The position numbers and the translations under genes were made by a program. A stretch of 5,696 bases of DNA, taken from positions 1-5,696 of the forward strand of contig JAEYTV010000033.1 of the NCBI GenBank assembly GCA_023433855.1, given 5' to 3'. Shown here one piece after another: positions 4,061 through 5,696 of this stretch. This DNA comes from Pseudomonadota bacterium. Its GTDB lineage: Bacteria > Pseudomonadota > Alphaproteobacteria > Rhizobiales > Rhizobiaceae. The notes beneath the pieces were generated by a model. It made no database searches, was not told where the DNA came from, and worked only from the letters and a program-made list of their open reading frames with translations. The first letter of the stretch is position 1. Each line of letters starts with the position of its first letter.

Positions 4061-5696
4061 ACCACCCTCGCGAAGCCGCGGCAGCCACCTACTTGGAGGC
4101 ACCGGAAGGGCTGCTCGTGGTGCGTCACGGCGCGACCGGCGATCCCGAGCTCTTTCTGGCGATCCTGCCGGACAGTCGCATCGTTGCCTTCAACGGCCAT
4201 GTTGATCTGGGAACGGGGATACGCACGGCACTCGGCCAGATCGTGGCAGAGGAACTCGATGTTCCCTTCGACAACGTGACCATGGTTCTTGGTACGACGA
4301 CGGCTGCGCCAGATCAGGGGCCGACAATCGCCAGTGAGACGATCCAGATTGCTGCCAAACCCCTGAGGCAGGCGGCGGCCAGTGCTCGCTGGCATCTCCT
4401 CCGGAAGGCGGCGACGCTGCATGGGCTGGAGCCGACGGATCTGGTGATCGAAAGCGGCACCATCCGGCCCAGGGCGGAATCGAACTGGGCCCTCTCCATC
4501 GGCGAGCTTGTCGCCGGTGCCAGCGAGCAGATCGAGATTGATCCTGCTGCGCCCATCAAGCCTGTTCGGGAATACCGGCTGGTCGGCAAGGCGCAGCCAC
4601 GCAATGATATTGCCGCCAAGGCGGCAGGAACCTGGGCCTATGTCCACGACGTCCGCGTGGCGGGCATGTTGCATGGCCGGGTCGTCCGGCCCCCTTACGC
4701 AGGCTTTGACAGCGGTGAGTTCGTTGGACGCAGCCTGATCGAGGTAGACGAAGCATCGATTGCCGATGTTCCCGGTATCGTTTCGGTCGTCGTCGATGGT
4801 GACTTTATCGGTATTGTCGCCACACGCGAGGAGTTTGCCGCGCAGGCGGCCCGCCAGCTCAACGTCAAGTGGCGGGCACTGCCGGAGGTTCCGGATCTCA
4901 ACGAGCCGGAGGAACCCTTGCGTCTCAACCGCTCGAAGCCGCGCCTGCTGCGCGACCAGGGCGATGTCGAACGGGCGCTTACCGGCGCTTCGCCGCTGAT
5001 GCAGCGGACCTATGTGTGGCCGTATCAGATGCATGCTTCCATCGGCCCCTCCTGCGCGGTTGCCGACTGGAAACCGGGGCAACTGGTTGTGTGGTCCGGG
5101 ACGCAGAACCCGTACCCGATGCGTCGCGATCTGGCGATATTGCTCGGCATGCCGGAAAACCAGATCGTCGTCGAGCGGCTGGAAGCGGCCGGCTGTTATG
5201 GCCGGAACTGTGCCGATGACGTCACGGCGGATGCGGCGCTGTTGTCCCGCGCGGTCGGCCGTCCCGTTCGTGTGCAGCTGACGCGGGAACAGGAGCATGC
5301 CTGGGAGCCGAAGGGGGCGGCACAGGTCATCGACGTCCGTGGCGGGCTCGACCTCGACGGTGGCCCCGCCGGATACCAGTTCGACACCCGCTACCCCTCC
5401 AACCTGGCACCCACGCTTGCACTGATCCTCACCGGCCGGGTGGCGAATACGCCCGAGGTGGCCGAGATGGGAGATCGTACGGCAATCCCCCCATACGCCT
5501 TCGGCAACATGCGCGTCACAGTGCACGACATGCCGCCGATTGCCCGCGCCTCCTGGTTGAGAGGCGTTTCGGCCATGCCGAACTCGTTCGCCCACGAAAG
5601 CTTCATCGACGAACTGGCGGCGGCAGCCGGCGTGGATCCTGTCGAATACCGGCTGCGATACCTGCCCGATCACCGCGCTGCCGATCTGGTTCGCGC
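4057..5696 (+). CDS. molybdopterin-binding large subunit, nicotinate dehydrogenase B / isoquinoline oxidoreductase beta-like (3' truncated by window)
   Basis: This is the catalytic subunit that would hydroxylate an N-heterocycle or aldehyde at a molybdenum cofactor. 546 codons are visible and the frame is open at the window edge. The N-terminus carries the displaced segment typical of IorB/NicB (VDLGTGIRTALGQIVAEEL from residue 49; APDQGPTIASETI at 84-96), not the usual start of XDH large subunits. The classical domain begins near residue 176 (VGKAQPRNDIAAKAAG, WAYVHDVRVAGMLHGRVVRPP to 213). A molybdopterin-site loop follows at 379-384 (GCYGRN, in the place of GGGFGRR), then TREQEHAWEPKG (409-420) and ARASWLRG (496-503). 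The C-terminal part with the catalytic Glu, and any fused cytochrome c domains as in Pseudomonas NicB, would lie beyond the window. Translation is coupled to the iron-sulfur subunit. With no FAD subunit between them, a cytochrome c acceptor is expected rather than NAD. The nearby allE makes a purine substrate (hypoxanthine/xanthine) plausible, but nicotinate or another heterocycle is not excluded. Confidence 0.9.
   Translation, partial: MNHPREAAAATYLEAPEGLLVVRHGATGDPELFLAILPDSRIVAFNGHVDLGTGIRTALGQIVAEELDVPFDNVTMVLGTTTAAPDQGPTIASETIQIAAKPLRQAAASARWHLLRKAATLHGLEPTDLVIESGTIRPRAESNWALSIGELVAGASEQIEIDPAAPIKPVREYRLVGKAQPRNDIAAKAAGTWAYVHDVRVAGMLHGRVVRPPYAGFDSGEFVGRSLIEVDEASIADVPGIVSVVVDGDFIGIVATREEFAAQAARQLNVKWRALPEVPDLNEPEEPLRLNRSKPRLLRDQGDVERALTGASPLMQRTYVWPYQMHASIGPSCAVADWKPGQLVVWSGTQNPYPMRRDLAILLGMPENQIVVERLEAAGCYGRNCADDVTADAALLSRAVGRPVRVQLTREQEHAWEPKGAAQVIDVRGGLDLDGGPAGYQFDTRYPSNLAPTLALILTGRVANTPEVAEMGDRTAIPPYAFGNMRVTVHDMPPIARASWLRGVSAMPNSFAHESFIDELAAAAGVDPVEYRLRYLPDHRAADLVR

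Noticed and set aside
3982..5673. 563-codon open frame on the minus strand across the large subunit
   Set aside because: It is the antisense shadow of a GC-rich coding sequence. The + strand frame carries unmistakable molybdopterin-subunit motifs, while the minus product is Arg/Gly/His-rich with no recognisable domain.

Overview
The window reads as GC-rich alphaproteobacterial DNA, most likely from the Rhizobiales (Mesorhizobium/Sinorhizobium-like). This rests on the strong G/C preference at third codon positions, AGGAGG-type ribosome binding sites, and the style of the encoded proteins. No protein fixes the genus. All genes I support run on the + strand. I see no tRNA, rRNA, CRISPR array, insertion sequence or transposase.

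Layout. Bases 2-43 may be the last codons of an upstream gene. An aldo/keto reductase follows (135-1118), with a complete catalytic tetrad and a good ribosome binding site. A 191-base gap holds one marginal small ORF. Next comes a 172-aa protein that I do not recognise (1310-1828), then 308 bases without a confident gene, containing a GC-rich hairpin and a TTGT-N3-ACAA dyad. The best-identified gene is at 2137-2961: a bicupin (S)-ureidoglycine aminohydrolase (AllE/UGHY) with all four manganese ligands at the family spacing. A 598-base gap follows. It contains a good sigma70-type promoter (TTGACA-17-AATCAT), an operator-like dyad just after the -10, and a 48-codon upstream ORF that overlaps the next start. 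The window ends in a molybdenum hydroxylase operon: a two-cluster [2Fe-2S] subunit (3560-4060) overlapping by ATGA a large molybdopterin subunit (4057 to beyond the end, 546 codons visible).

How the genes may work together. AllE releases ammonia from (S)-ureidoglycine late in purine-ring degradation. The adjacent molybdenum hydroxylase is not a classical three-part XdhABC. It has no FAD subunit between its two subunits, and its large subunit has the displaced N-terminal segment of the isoquinoline oxidoreductase/nicotinate dehydrogenase B group, which typically passes electrons to cytochrome c. The attractive inference is a purine or other N-heterocycle catabolic locus in which this enzyme does an early hydroxylation (for example hypoxanthine/xanthine). 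Nicotinate or another heterocycle is equally open. The aldo/keto reductase and the 172-aa protein have no evident link to that pathway.

I found nothing that is clearly a new system. The points most worth checking are the substrate of the hydroxylase, the two TTGT/ACAA dyads next to allE and the hydroxylase promoter, the overlapping upstream ORF, and the unrecognised 172-aa protein.
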